The notes: a model not told the origin generated them from the letters alone. Shown: positions 10,339-23,400, counted from the stretch's first letter. The stretch is 64,000 nucleotides of DNA from Limnanthes douglasii subsp. nivea (GCA_036936605.1 JAUPFV010000001.1:209481138-209545137); one strand, 5' to 3'. Numbers and translations are program-made.

Positions 10339-10819
10339 GTTGGGAATATGGGGGATCGGTCCGCATATTCCACCTCCGTATATAAGTAAAAACAACACGA
10401 TCTCACACACTAGTATGATATTGTCCGCTTTGGAGCCCGAAGGCCCACACAGGTTTGCTTTTGGTCCACTTCCAAAAGGCCTCACACTAATGGAGATGTC
10501 TTAACTCATATATTGATCTTTCTTCCCATGTTTAACCGATGTGGGATGTGAGACTTTGGTCGGACCTAACAATCCTCCTCTCGAGCAAAGTACAACTCTA
10601 GCCTGCTCTCAATTGACTCCCCGTATATAAGTAAATATAACCCGATCTCCACACTAGTATGATATTGTCCGCTTTGGGTCTAAAGACCCGCACGACTTTG
10701 CTTTTGGTCCACTTCCAAAAGGTCTCATACTAGTTGAGATATATTATTACTTATATACCACTGATCATTCTCATGTTTAACCGATGTGGGATGTGGAACT
10801 TTGGTCGTCATCCTAACAA
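10339..10819 (-). mobile_element. Collapsed TRIM: two LTRs with the internal region deleted
   Basis: On the minus strand, an LTR at 10819-10620 begins CCTAACA-complement and ends early. About 40 bases of internal sequence follow (about 10619-10580), then a polypurine tract GAGAGGAGGAT and a full LTR at 10569-10339 ending in CCCAACA. The primer site and most of the internal region are missing. Flanking pentamers AAAGT and AAATT could be an aged target-site duplication. Same family as positions 1, 4843 and 43432. Confidence 0.75.
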
Positions 10820-10829
10820 AATTCTACCC

Positions 10830-11711
10830 ATAAAACTCAACATCCTTTAAGAGCCTTGTTGTTCTGGTCTTAAATATACTTTCAATAAAATGATCATAAA
10901 ATTTAAAGTCTCTTCAATATATTCTAAATATCCAATAAAGTATTGAATAATTGTCTCATAGTTCAATTTCTTTTCATTCAGCCTATAAATCTTCGTTTCA
11001 TATGACATCCTCAACATGTAAATGTTTTGAAGCTAGTTTGGCACCTAGATTAAAGTTTGTGTAGTGTCTTAATTTATGATTCGTATGAACTATATTTCGA
11101 ATTTATAAATGATATTTAATTGTTTCACCATATAATAATGATAAATCATATGTCTCACCATATCCTCAAGCATATGATTTTATCTTTTAGATACTTTATT
11201 CATGTTCCACGAACCCGAAATTATATACTAAGAAACTATATAGCACTTCTCTAGGTATTTGGAAATGGTTCATCATGATGTTCACATGTAATAATATTCA
11301 TCATTATAAACAAATCTAATGCATTTAATGCTCTTAGCCAATTATTTCAACAACATTGTTAAATTCTATGAACTTGTCTAGTGTTTCGATTTCTCGTGAA
11401 AAATATATAGATACACTCGTACTCAGAGAACTCATATATAAACTATATAAAATACTAGTTCCCTTTCCAAGTAGCTTTATGGAACGGTCTACCGATATCG
11501 ATAGTATTAACTTTAAGACTTTTCACTTTAGTATGAGTTCCCGTGACACATTCGATGCAAACAACAAACCGAAATAATAAATAAAACCTAGCAAACATTC
11601 AGCAATAAGATTATTCATTACTATCTCTGATATATGACCTAAGTGTTTGTACCAAAGATTTCTTAAATTATTGCAGTTAGAATTTAGTTTATTGTATACA
11701 TGTCTGCTCAT
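10830..11711 (-). pseudogene. Copia pol relic (pre-integrase and integrase)
   Basis: Minus-strand translation gives LWYKHLGHISEIVMNNLIAE (11711-11523 frame), the GAG-pre-integrase signature. After frameshifts come FHEKSKH near 11400 (the integrase HEKSE region) and LNYETIIQYFIGY near 10960, then KDVEFYG at about 10840 (integrase C-terminal part and linker). The RT and RNase H are missing, and the collapsed TRIM lies immediately downstream. Many stops and shifts; an old, inactive copy. Confidence 0.65.
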
Positions 11712-13332
11712 TTTTTATTATTTATGCTCAATAATATTTAATAAATACAATTTATCAATTATTATTTAAATATCCAGCTCTTACCATATTATTATCTAAA
11801 GAAATAGTTGTTTTACTATTCTTAAAATAAAATGTCTAATACATAAAAAAATCAAATTCCTTTCACATGAATGTACATATAAAAACATGCAAATATAGTA
11901 AATGTTCACTAGAAAACAAAAAATACAAATGATAAATGATAAAAACTAATGGGAACAATCGGCTGTTGTATAGATTAACACATCATCATCACTGAAGCTT
12001 CGACTTCTTAATGTACATTGCATATAAATATAAACATAGGTGGTCGCATCCATATCACTCCACCATGTGCTTCTTGTAAATTAAATTAAATTAGGATCTC
12101 AATATACTAGACTTATGAAATTAATTTTATCTTTCATATAGGTTTGGTATTTTTCATACTCTATTTTAATATGTAGTTTCTTCTTCGAAAATAAATATCA
12201 ACATACGACACACGAGTCTTTATATTTCTTTTGTCCTAAACTGAATCCTTATCAAGTTTGTGGTATTATAAAATTTCTCAGCTTGATCCGGATAAGAAAC
12301 TCGAACAATTATATATATTAAGGTCTGAAGGTTGAGTTTCAATCCAAAATCTGAAGTTTTAAGTATATTAGAAGGGTGACTTTTTATTAATACCTAAAAT
12401 ATATCAAACAACTTCATAATGCGTAAAAGTGTATCTCTGAACAATATTTATTCACTATTGGTTTTGGATGGTTCTTACATAGAATGTATGTATTTAATGT
12501 CGAGACCATCTCTTCACCTCATAAAACACCAAATGATATTGATATAACATTGGCGAAAGTGCATGAACAGCATGAAACCAAACATACCATTGTTCAATTT
12601 AAAGAGGAAGATATGCAAGTATATGTAGAATTTTATATTTTTATTAATTTAGTTTTATATATTTTTCTTTAGTACTATTAATCTCAATGTCTTTTTATTA
12701 CCTACGATTGCAATTGAATATGCTTAATTTAGGCTGAGATTGAGAGATGATATCTATTTTTTAAACTATATTAATACCCTAAATTGAACGAGTAATATAA
12801 ATACTACGATGATGACCTTTCGAAATCAGAACTAGGTTCATATATGTCTCAATTAATTATTTTTATCCTCTAAACAAAACTAAGTGGAAGAGTTACTTGT
12901 TCTCAATTATTTTATCCTTTCTATATCACTCTCATTTGTTCTTAGTTACTAAAAAATTACTCTTTAACGTAGTTAATAAATATTTTAATAGTATTATGAC
13001 ACTTCAAATATAATACTAGTGTAACATGTGTTGCATTTGAACGACTTCAATTTTTTCGCATTCTGTATTGCTTTAAGAAGATGGACAATATCACAACTCT
13101 ATGCTATTGATATAGGATTATGGGTGATTCATTTATAAGTGTCAAATTAGTTCAAAATCAGTATTTGATATCAAATAAGATGATTATCCTTATATGGTAC
13201 CAATCACTTAACAAAATACTATAAAACCCTTGTTTGTAACATTAAATACTAACTTTTAACAACAAAACAAGTTTTTTTAAGTTCATATCTTTTGATTTCT
13301 AATTTCAAAAATAAAACTCAAACCACCATCGT
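11712..13332. other. AT-rich intergenic DNA
   Basis: No convincing gene. Several short frames (for example 12484-12672) have no recognisable motif and look like chance. An upstream gag portion of the copia relic may be hidden at 11712-12000, but I could not read it. Confidence 0.4.
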
Positions 13333-13462
13333 GTTTATATTTATGAGAAAAATTAAACAAGTGTTTTATTTGATATGTTTCGGAAAAAAATAAAACTGTT
13401 TATATTTATGAGAAAAATTAAACAAGTGGTTTATTTGATATGTTTCGGAAAAAAATAAAACT
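13333..13462. repeat. 65-bp tandem duplication
   Basis: Two adjacent 65-base units (13333-13397 and 13398-13462) begin GTTTATATTTATGAG and differ at about one base, which indicates a recent local duplication. Confidence 0.85.
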
Positions 13463-13814
13463 GTTAAAATTATTAAGTTAATACTGCTAAAAATTTAAAA
13501 CTCATAATCAGAAGTATTAATTCTTTTAATACTGATAATTAACTTATCGTCTGGTTATTCTATTTCCATAATGTTTGATCTTGTTGGTTCGATGATTACG
13601 AAAATTATGGTTGTATTTTATTATCCACGACAAAACATAATTTATACAGATTGAGTAAATGACAAACAATTCACACAATGATGCCAGAGTTTCCTTTTAA
13701 GCAGACGAACCAAAATGCAACAAACACATTAAGAAATTAGTCTTGTATATCAACAGACTACATCAAAATAGTTGAATCAAACAACATTGTTTTTTCCATT
13801 GTTCCGCCTGTGGG

Positions 13815-13948
13815 GCCATATTGTTGGCTACTGGCGCCAGATTAGTCGCCCACTCGTGCCACATTGCCGGTCATTGGCACCATATTGCCCGGTCACTGGT
13901 GCCACATTGGTCGGCCATTGGCGCCACATTACCAGTCACATGCGCCAG
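13815..13948. repeat. GC-rich 22-bp tandem repeat, 6 copies
   Basis: Six units of 21-22 bases resembling GCCACATTGCCGGTCACTGGC start at 13815, 13836, 13858, 13879, 13901 and 13923. The block is far more GC-rich than its surroundings. Because the unit is not a multiple of three, the frames crossing it (13772-13984, 13821-14069) are not likely to be a protein repeat. Confidence 0.85.
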
Positions 13949-13984
13949 CAATCAAACAAAATATTTTTCTGGAATTTATCCTAA

Positions 13985-15240
13985 ATCGTTACCAAACTTA
14001 TACGTAGAGTTTTTTCTCAAGTCAACACCGATCCTCCTTTCAAGAACTGAAATGGCTTTTAAAAAATGAAAATTTGATAATTTTCAATAGACAGTTTCAT
14101 TTTACATTGTAGGGAATGTTATTAATTAGCCGTATTAATTTTTTCAATACTGCTAACTAGCAAAACTACAAGTGACAAGATCAGATAAGAAACAAAATCT
14201 TGCTCAAAAGGGGGACAATATAAAGAGAGATTTTAAGAACATAGAACAAAGTTTTGCTTAAAGGGTGACAATATAAAAAGAGATTTCAGGAACAGAGAGC
14301 TTAGATCGATAAGTTTCTTAAAAAAAATTGAAATATGAAACAGAGTGGTATATATATTGAGAAAAGAGAAGAAATAATTTCATGAACATATTCTATTTCT
14401 ATCTCTTTATGTGTTTGAAGATATAAAGTACTATATTAATCACAATAAATCATTTCTGGAATTTGAGTTTCTCATTGTGTAGATACTTTAACACTCCATA
14501 TGTGTTAGTCCCAGCAAAAAACAAACCAAGTGTTGGTGTGAAAACTACAAATATTTTACTAAGAATTTATCTCATTATTCACGAAGAAAACCTGGAGCCG
14601 CAAGAGAAATTCCTTCGAGAGAATGAGTAAATCAAGCCATAGCCAAGTAAGAAGAAAAATATTCTCTTCTTTACTCCTCAGCTATGGCTTACCTTTCTTT
14701 TCTCGTTAACCCCGGGATATCCATATATGTGCCTAATCACTCTCTTAGCTTTTTAAGGAAAATCAAATCCTCGCCCAACTAAATTGAGTCTTTTATGACG
14801 ACTTTTTTTTATAAAATTGCTAACTTTATTTATAGTGAAATGATATTGATAATATTAAACTAAAAAAATTGATATCAAAAGAAATTAAAAATATAAAATT
14901 AGGGTTATATAAGAAAATATATGATATTAGGGTTAATAAATCACTAAATACGAGCAAACTAAGGATTTTCAAAATATTAGGTTATAAAAAAAATAGACGT
15001 ATAAAGGTGAACTAAATATAGATTATAGATTATTTTGGTACCAAATAGAAATAACCCTAGAACTATAAATAGGTTAATTTTAGAATTTTTATTTATTTCA
15101 TACCACTAAAAACTGACATGCAATAAGTTTTGTTTTCAAATTCTTACAAAAAATTACTACATGTAGGGATGATAACATGTACCTGAATCAGAAATTAAAC
15201 TAGTGTATCAAAATTTGGTTTTATTGGGGCGATTATTCAA
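13985..15240. other. AT-rich intergenic DNA
   Basis: No gene found. Contains two related stretches near 14190-14230 and 14240-14290 (CTTGCTCAAAAGGGGGACAATAT and GTTTTGCTTAAAGGGTGACA), probably a diverged local duplication. Confidence 0.4.
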
Positions 15241-15245
15241 ATGTA
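15241..15245. other. Target-site duplication ATGTA (left)
   Basis: ATGTA immediately left of the 5' LTR is repeated exactly at 20451-20455, right of the 3' LTR. Five bases is the usual duplication length for copia integrase. Confidence 0.95.
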
Positions 15246-15843
15246 TGTAGGGCCTGCTCACTTCTCTCTCACATTTAATATTGTGGGCCATACCTTTTGG
15301 TTTCTTACAATAAACAACTAAGCATTAAATGAAGGGTAACTTACAAGCAACCTCCTTTCATTTAATGCAAGTGGGTTTCTTGCAAGCAACCACTAACTTC
15401 ATTTGGAAGCTAAAATGGCTTCCTTTGTAAGCCTTGTTTTGCTATAAATAGGACCATTAGTTGGTCTTGGATAGCATCACTTGAATCACTTGAAGCACTT
15501 GAAAGGAAGCATTTGAAAGAAACATTCTAGAGTGCAATATTGTGTGTGACACATTTTAGAGAGAAACACTTTGAGTGAGAGAGAAATACGGGTAGTGTTT
15601 AGGAGAATTTGTTTGAGTAATCTGTGAGATTACTATTCTCTTTGGGTATAATATTTGGGGTGAGAAAAGTGAGTGTATAACTCTTGAGTGTATGGAGTGA
15701 GACTCCAATCCTTGTAATATTTTTGAGTTATAGTGATTCTTATTTTTTCTCCCGTGGACGTAGGCAAATTAGCCGAACCACGTTCAATTCTTTTTCTCTT
15801 GTTTGTTCTAATTTCCGCATTCGTGGGATTATTTTTCCCTACA
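15246..15843 (+). repeat. 5' LTR of the copia element
   Basis: Starts TGTAGGGCC and ends CCCTACA. A TATA box TATAAATA lies at 15443-15450. Downstream is a run of CACTTGAA-like motifs (about 15477-15512). Upstream, GCATTAAATGAA and its complement form a 12-bp inverted repeat (about 15322-15370). Confidence 0.95.
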
Positions 15844-15845
15844 AC

Positions 15846-15857
15846 TGGTATCAGAGC
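15846..15857 (+). promoter_or_regulatory. Primer binding site (tRNA-iMet)
   Basis: TGGTATCAGAGC lies two bases after the 5' LTR, the normal copia priming site. Confidence 0.93.
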
Positions 15858-15927
15858 CAACTTGCAGTTCCATATCCTTCTTCTTCGTACAAAAATAGAG
15901 GAACGTACGAATATTGGTGGCAATTCC

Positions 15928-18900
15928 ATGATTATACTCACGGAAACAAATTATTCCATTTGGAAAACCATGATGGAAGATTTGTTGTACTGTAAAGACT
16001 TGTTTGATCCTATTGAACTAAAAGGGGTCAAACAAGGTGCAACAAGTGAAGCAGATTGGAAGAAACTCAACCGTAAAGTTGTTAGTGTGATTCGACAGTG
16101 GGTTGAAACAAGGACGATTCGTGACACCGCAAAAGAAACTGATGCTTTCAAATTATGGAAGCATTTAGAAGAAATGTATGAGCCCAAAAATGCTCAAAAT
16201 AAAGCTTTTATCATAAGGAGACTTGTGAACCTGAAACTTTATGATGGGCAAAGTGTATCTGACCACTTGGCGAAATTTGACGAGATTCTCGACAATTTGA
16301 CGAACATGGAGCTGGCCATAGCTGAAGAAATTCAAGTGTTGATTTTGTTAAGTTCTTTGCCGGATAGCTGGGAAACACTTTTGGTAGCTCTTAGCAATTC
16401 AGCACCACAAGGAAAGGTGACGTTAAGCATGGTAAAGGAAAGTATCAACAGAGAAGGCAAAAGAAGAGCGGAGCAAAGCTCTTTCAGCCACCCTCAAGGA
16501 CAAGCTCTAGTCACGGAGAGAGGAAGAACTAGAAACAAAAATTTCTCCAGAGACAGGCGAAACAAAAGCAAGTTTAGAGGCAGATCAAAGTCAAGAGGCG
16601 ACTTCACTTGCAACTACTGTCATAAACTTGGACATTTCAAGAAGAATTGTTGGAAGTTGAGAGAAAATGAGGCTAAGGAAAATAATGAAGACAATAGAGG
16701 AAATGCAGCTGTCATATCCAACGATGGTGAAACATACCTGATTTTTTACGATGGACGTGTCAACCTTGCATGCCAAGACACATGGATGATTGATTCTGGA
16801 GCATCATTCCATGTAACAGCCCATAGAAGCCTTTTGACCACTTACACAAGTGGTGAGTTCGGTTTTGTCAAGATGGGAAATGAGGCAAGATGTGAAATTG
16901 TTGGTCGAGGTGATGCAACACTGGAAACTAGCAGCGGTTGCAAGCTGTTATTAAAAGATGTTCGACATGTTCCAGACATCCGTATCAATTTGATCTCTAC
17001 TGGTCAACTTGACGATATGGGATACAAAAACACATTTGGCAATGGAGTTTGGAAGCTTAAGAAAGGAAATCTGGTCGTGGCCAGAGGTAAGAAGATTGAT
17101 CGTTTGTATTATATACAAACAAAATAATCAAGTGGAGTAGAAGCGAATGCGATCAAGTATGAAGACTCGGCGAATTTATGGCACGCCAGACTTGTTCATA
17201 TGAGTGAGAAGGGACTTAAAATTCTCACGAAAGTAAATCTTCTACCGAATCTTCCAAATATTTCTTTAAAGCAATGCACTCATTGTTTGGCAGGAAAACA
17301 ACACAGAGTCGCATTTCGAGCAAGACGACTACATAGAAAGAATAATATTCTTGATCTAATACATACAGATGTATGCTATATGGGTGACAGAAGTATCGGC
17401 GGATCATTATACTTTGTCACATTCATTGACGATCATTCCAGAAAGGTGTGGGCTTATCCTTTGAAGACCAAAGATCAAGTGTTAGAAGTATTCAAGAAGT
17501 TTCATGCCAACGTTGAAAGGCAAACTGGAAAACTTTTGAAATGTATTCGCTCCGACAATGGTGGTGAATACATTGGACCATTTGAAGAATATTGCAGAGT
17601 TCATGGTATTAGGCTTGAGAGATCGGTACCCAAGACCCCACAACATAATGGTGTTGCAGAAAGAATGAATAGAATTATTTGTAACAAGATCGTGTGCATG
17701 CTCTCCCATTCAAGATTGTCAAAGTCCTTCTGGGGTGAAGCATTGATGACGGCAGTAGATCTTGTCAACTTATCCCCTTCAGTTCCTTTAGATGGTGCAA
17801 TTCCCGAAAGAATATGGACCGGGAAAGACATAAGTTACAAACACTTGAAGGTGTTTGGTTGTAAGGCGTTCGTACATGTCCCCCGAGATGAAAGATCCAA
17901 GCTGGATGAGAAAACCAAAGAATGCATATTTCTTGGTTACGGACATGATGAGTGTGGTTATAGACTTTGGAATCCAAGAAGTAGAAAAGTCGTTCGAAGT
18001 AGAGATGTTGTGTTCTTCGAAGACCAAACTCTTGGAGATATGAAGAACGACGAGAATACAAAATCAGATGTCAATACTAAAATTGACTTAGTTCCGGATG
18101 CACCATTTCCAGTTGAGTATGAGGATCATAGCGAGGCTCCCGACCATGAAGAAACAGTTGAAGTTGAAGGAAATCATATTGAAGAACCCCATTTGAGAAG
18201 ATCCATTAGAGATCGTCGGCCTTCGACTAGATACCCAACAAATGAGTATGTGTTACTAACTGACGGGGGAGAACCTGAATGTTTTGAAGAAGCTGTGCTG
18301 CACATTCAAAAGAAGGAGTGGTGGAAAGCCATGAAAGAAGAGATGAAGTCATTGCATGAGAACCACACATACGATTTGGTAGAGTTACCAAAAGGGAAGA
18401 AAGCACTCAACAATAAATGGGTGTTTAAGCTGAAGACTGAAGAAGGAAATCCACAACCAAGATACAAGGCGCGACTGGTTGTCAAAGGATTTGGTCAGAG
18501 AAAAGGTATTGATTTTGAAGAAATATTTTCACCTGTAGTAAAAATGTCATATATTCGTGTTGTTCTTGGAATAGCTGCTAGCTTGAATTTGGAAGTTGAA
18601 CAACTTGATGTGAAAACTGCCTTTCTCCATGGTGATTTGGAAGAAGAAATTTACATGAAGCAACCTGAAGGGTTTGAGACTAAAGATAAAGAGCATTTGG
18701 TCTGCAAACTAAAGAAGAGTTTGTACGGTCTCAAACAAGCCCCACGACAATGGTATAAAAGGTTCGATTCCTTCATGGTGGAACACGGGTATAAAAAGAC
18801 TTCATCTGACCATTGTGTTTTCATTAAGACATTTTCTGAAAATAATTTTATCATCCTTATGCTCTACGTGGATGATATGTTGATTGTTGGTCGTGATATT

Positions 18901-19836
18901 GGAAAGATAGAGAAGTTGAAGATGGAGCTCAGCAAATCTTTCGCAATGAAGAATTTTGGTCCCGCAAAGCAAATTCTTGGGATAAAAATCACTCGAGATA
19001 GGGTGAACAACAAATTATGGTTTTCCCAGGAAAAATATATTGAGAAGGTTTTAGAAAGATTCAGCATGAGCAAAGCGAAACCTGTTACTTCTCCACTTGC
19101 AGGGCATTTTAAACTTTCTTCCAAGCAATCACCTACAAAAGAAAGTGAGATGGAAGAAATGAACAAAATACCTTACTCTTCAGCTGTTGGCAGTTTGATG
19201 TATGCCATGGTTTGTACAATACCTGATATTGCTCATGCCGTTGGAGTAGTCAGCCGATTTTTATCTAATCCTGGAAAAGAGCATTGGGAAGCTGTAAAAT
19301 GGATACTCAGGTATCTTCGAGGAACATCTGAATTATGTTTATGTTTTGGCAATGGTAAACCTATTCTTGAAGGCTACACGGATTCAGATATGGCTGGTGA
19401 TGTTGATAGTAGGAAATCTATTTCGGGATATTTGATGACGTTTTCAGGGGGAGCAATTTCGTGGCAATCAAGATTACAAAAATGCGTTGCATTATCTACT
19501 ACCGAGGCTGAATATATTGCCATTACTGAAGCTAGTAAAGAACTTTTATGGTTAAAGAAGTTTCTTATAGAGTTGGGCATCAATCAAGAAAACTATACTC
19601 TCCACTGCGATAGTCAAAGCGCCATTCATCTTAGCAAAAATCCAAGTTTGCATTCGAGATCGAAACATATTGATGTTCGATACCATTGGATTCGTGAAAC
19701 CTTAGAGTCAAAGCAGTTGGGTATTGAGAAGATCCATACTGATGACAATGGATCAGATATGATGACAAAGTCACTGCCGAAACAAAAGCTTGATGTGTGC
19801 ACAGAGATTGCCAGACTGGTAACACTCTCCTCCTGA
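15928..19836 (+). CDS. Copia gag-pol polyprotein with one internal stop
   Basis: Copies the element by making gag particles, protease, integrase and RT/RNase H. ATG 15928 is the first methionine after the primer site that leads directly into gag (TETNYSIWKTMMEDLL). The frame is 1303 codons to the TGA at 19834, interrupted by TAA at codon 400 (17125-17127). Visible parts are gag helices, the CCHC knuckle CNYCHKLGHFKKNC (16609-16650), protease IDSGASFHV (DSG at 16792), pre-integrase LWHARLVHMS, and integrase CTHC with catalytic D (17368), D (17554) and E (17659). RT follows with LDVKTAFLHGDL and YVDD (18865-18876), then RNase H with YTDSDMAGD and STTEAEYIAI. The usual LGH of the integrase zinc finger is LVH here. 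The stop splits the protein between protease and integrase. A recent nonsense mutation is likeliest; read-through is possible but unsupported. Confidence 0.93.
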
Positions 19837-19840
19837 GCAG

Positions 19841-19852
19841 GCGGGGGAGATT
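19841..19852 (+). promoter_or_regulatory. Polypurine tract
   Basis: GCGGGGGAGA directly precedes the 3' LTR start TGTAAGG and would prime plus-strand synthesis. Confidence 0.85.
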
Positions 19853-20450
19853 TGTAAGGCCTGCTCACTTCTCTCTCACATTTAATATTGTGGGCCCTAC
19901 CTTTTGGTTTCTTACAAGAAACAACTAAGCATTAAATGAAGGGTAACTTACAAGCAACCTCCTTTCATTTAATGCAAGTGGGTTTCTTGCAAGCAACCAC
20001 TAGCTTCATTTGGAAGCTAAAGTGGCTTCCTTTGTAAGCCTTGTTTTGCTATAAATAGGACCATTAGTTGGTCTTGGATAGCATCACTTGAATCACTTGA
20101 AGCACTTGAAAGGAAGCACTTGAAAGAAACATTCTAGAGTGCAATATTGTGTGTGACACATTTTAGAGAGAAACACTTTGAGTGAGAGAGAAATACGGGT
20201 AGTGTTTAGGAGAATTTGTTTGAGTAATCTGTGAGATTACTATTCTCTTTGGGTATAATATTTGGGGTGAGAAAAGTGAGTGTATAACTCTTGAGTGTAT
20301 GGAGTGAGACTCCAATCCTTGTAATATTTTTGAGTTATAGTGATTCTTATTTTTTCTCCTGTGGACGTAGGCAAATTAGCCGAACCACGTTAAATTCTTT
20401 TTCTCTTGTTTGTTCTAATTTCCGCATTCGTGGGATTATTTTTCCCTACA
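19853..20450 (+). repeat. 3' LTR of the copia element
   Basis: Same length as the 5' LTR (598 bp) with 8 visible substitutions. TATA box at 20050-20057. Followed by the right target-site copy ATGTA (20451-20455). Confidence 0.95.
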
Positions 20451-20455
20451 ATGTA

Positions 20456-23400
20456 TACCAATAAACTATCGGCGGAAAACTTGATAGTGATCTAACCAAT
20501 ACAGCCAAACAGAATTTGAATACAAAATAAATAAAATATAAGAAATAATAATTAAATATAAAATATAGATGATAATATTTTATAGTAATAAAGAAATATT
20601 TTTTATATGTAAATTTTAAGATAGTTTTTTAATCAGTTTTGGGAGGTGTGCCACGGATTCCACATAGGTATTATGTATAAAATCGCAAACTTAAAAAGAC
20701 AAAATTGCAACCCACCCGTCCTCCCTTTTTCTTATAAGGGCGGTTAGGTTAAAGTACATATAGTGATGGTATGCCCCCTTTAATTATAATATTAGCTACA
20801 CCATATTGTTTTTAATATAAAAAGACAAAAATTAAAAAGTATTGTTGTTCGAAAGATCAATTTACATTCTAGAATCCAATAAAAACAGAGTCCAGAGTCC
20901 ATGATGCAAGAAAGTGGGCTTGCAATGACGGTAACATTATTAGATTTGTAAAGACGTCAAAATAAACGAGTTTAATAAAAAAAAACATTGAAAATTAAAC
21001 ATTACATAATTATTTTTCGAACTTCAATTAAAAAAAGGTTAAAAAAATGAAAAAATAAAATATCTGGGATGAACTAATGGAAAGATAAAAAAACATCTCG
21101 TGCGGGGGATGTTAAACAAATAACTAACTATGTGAATTAATTGTATTTTTAGTTTTAAAATCAATATGCTTAAAAACTAGGATTGATGCCGTATTTTATG
21201 ATTTTCGAAAAACTACAATACGATTTTGAAATATTATTTTGGAATTCGTTATGTTAAAAAAATGAAGTGGTACTCAAATGGTATTTTTGAATCTATGTTG
21301 TATTTTTATAAACAAAAATAACAATTGATTCTCATATGGCGCCTTAAAATCAACTGTGTTTAAGAAAACAGATTTAACAACCGATTTTGAAATATAATCT
21401 TGGAATAAATTTTATCTGAAAAAAGATAATTTTATTCTCATATAATATTTTAGAATCAATTGTTAGTTTGACGATTTAAAAAACATGATGTATTATGAGC
21501 TTGCGTCTCATAATTAATTGTTATTTTATTCAATTTTTGTTTGTGAAATCTCGAATAATATCATTTGTGTAGTTTTGTTAGCAATTTATCAACACTTTTT
21601 GTTTATTATTTAGGATTTCAAGACTTTTTTCGAGATAATTATGTAAGAGGACCATACATATTTATTTACCATGCATGTGTTTTACATGAAACTTGAATTT
21701 ACTCCACACATAATGCATATTGGTAGATACTTGGGGTACATGTTAATTATCAATTTATACGATGATAGTAAACACATGAATACTCTGTGATTATACTATA
21801 TTTGGGAGAGGTGTGGAAAGTATAGAACAAAATCATAAACCTAATGTAAAAAAAAGATTGATGTAAATAAAAAGGGAGATTGCCCTTTTAAATTTAAAGC
21901 TGTTAACGATGACCAATGATCTTTGCAAGTTGAATGTGGAAGAAACAATTATGGCCCGCACTCGTGATATTTCATATGAGTTAAAGACTTTTAATTCTGA
22001 TATCGTGTCCAACGTGTGTACCACTTTAAAAATTAGGTAAAACATTGCACATTGGATAAATGCAATCAGTTATAATTTCACTTTTGTTGGATAAGATGAA
22101 GGGACAAATATATTTATATATATAGAATAAGAAATAATGGGTTTTAATTAATCACCGATTTATTATTTGCACACCTAACATCTATCAATCTTATAAGGAT
22201 GTTATTTTAGTTTTTATTATGGATAATATATACAAGACGACGAGGTATAAGATGTCATTATTTAAAATTATTGATGTAATGTTAAAAAACTATCATTTTT
22301 ACATCGTATTCGTTAATACGGGTCATAAAAAATCGACAATTACACATGAGATTTGGATCGTTTGCGGTTTTATATAATAAAAAATAGATTACGCTTCATC
22401 CCGTATTTTGGTGACGGATAAAAAAATAGATTTAATAAAAGTAATTGACAATATATTCTCAAAATAAATATACATGTTATCCAAATGACACATAGATAAA
22501 AATATTATGGCAACTACAAAAAAATTTGTTTAAACATAAATGTATTTCAAAAAATTCTTTAAGTCTTGGGAGATAGTTGTGGATTTGGGAACCATAATCA
22601 AGTTGAAATCAACCATAATGAAAATAAAGGAAACATACGTACTAGACCCCGACCCCTTGATTACGTTTAAACATCTTAGATCAAACCTTACAGTAAAAAA
22701 TTTGTTTATGTTTACACTAACTAGTTCAACCACTTTGGTAACAATACAAAAAATATGTAAACCAGACTTTTCATATTTTAATGCCTTTGTTATAATTTTT
22801 TTAATCTTAAATAACCTTTATTTTAATTAAAATTATGATTGAATGTCCACATTGAAGTCTTAAACGTTTCATCGGGCCGAGCTTAATTTTGAGTCATTTT
22901 GGGAGAAAGTATATGCGTTGCTTGATATTTTACAAACAAAGATAAAAATATCTTTAAAAAAAGTAAGTTCATATCTAGATTTGGATATGGTTCTTAGATA
23001 TTCGAATATTTCGCAAAGGCTAAATACATTTGAACTGGTAAATTGAAATGCATATACGTTGTTTAAATGATGCATTGTTTGCTTTCATATGTGAGATTAG
23101 CATATTTGTATGATAACACTCGGAGTTTATTTTTTATATATTTAACAAGAGGTGGAAAACATTAAATTTGTTAGATGCGAATAATATAACAAAGATGATT
23201 ATGTCGAGAAGGAAATACTGGTTAATGGTTCATTGATTCATAATTACGATCAAGAGCACATGATCAATATCATAATAAATTTTTACGAGTACTTGAACAA
23301 AAAAACTCAACAATTCCGTTTATTAACATGTCGAAGACAAAAATTTAGGATAGAAACATGTAAAAGTAATTTAACCAAAGAAGATAAATTTCTTTACAAA

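Larger units (their letters stand above)
15246..20450 (+). mobile_element. Near-intact Ty1/copia retrotransposon (5205 bp)
   Basis: Complete architecture: 598-bp LTRs at 15246-15843 and 19853-20450, primer site 15846-15857, one gag-pol frame 15928-19836, and polypurine tract about 19841-19850, flanked by ATGTA. I counted 8 differences between the LTRs by eye (about 1.3%), which implies a young insertion. The gag-pol order is gag, zinc knuckle, protease, integrase, reverse transcriptase, RNase H, the copia order. The integrase and RT style resembles the Tork/Tnt1 group, but this lineage call is tentative. One in-frame stop at 17125 is the only visible lesion. Confidence 0.97.

Noticed and set aside
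13772..14069. Tryptophan/histidine repeat protein in two overlapping frames
   Set aside because: The frames cross a 22-bp tandem repeat that is not a multiple of three, has no start context, and ends just after the repeat.
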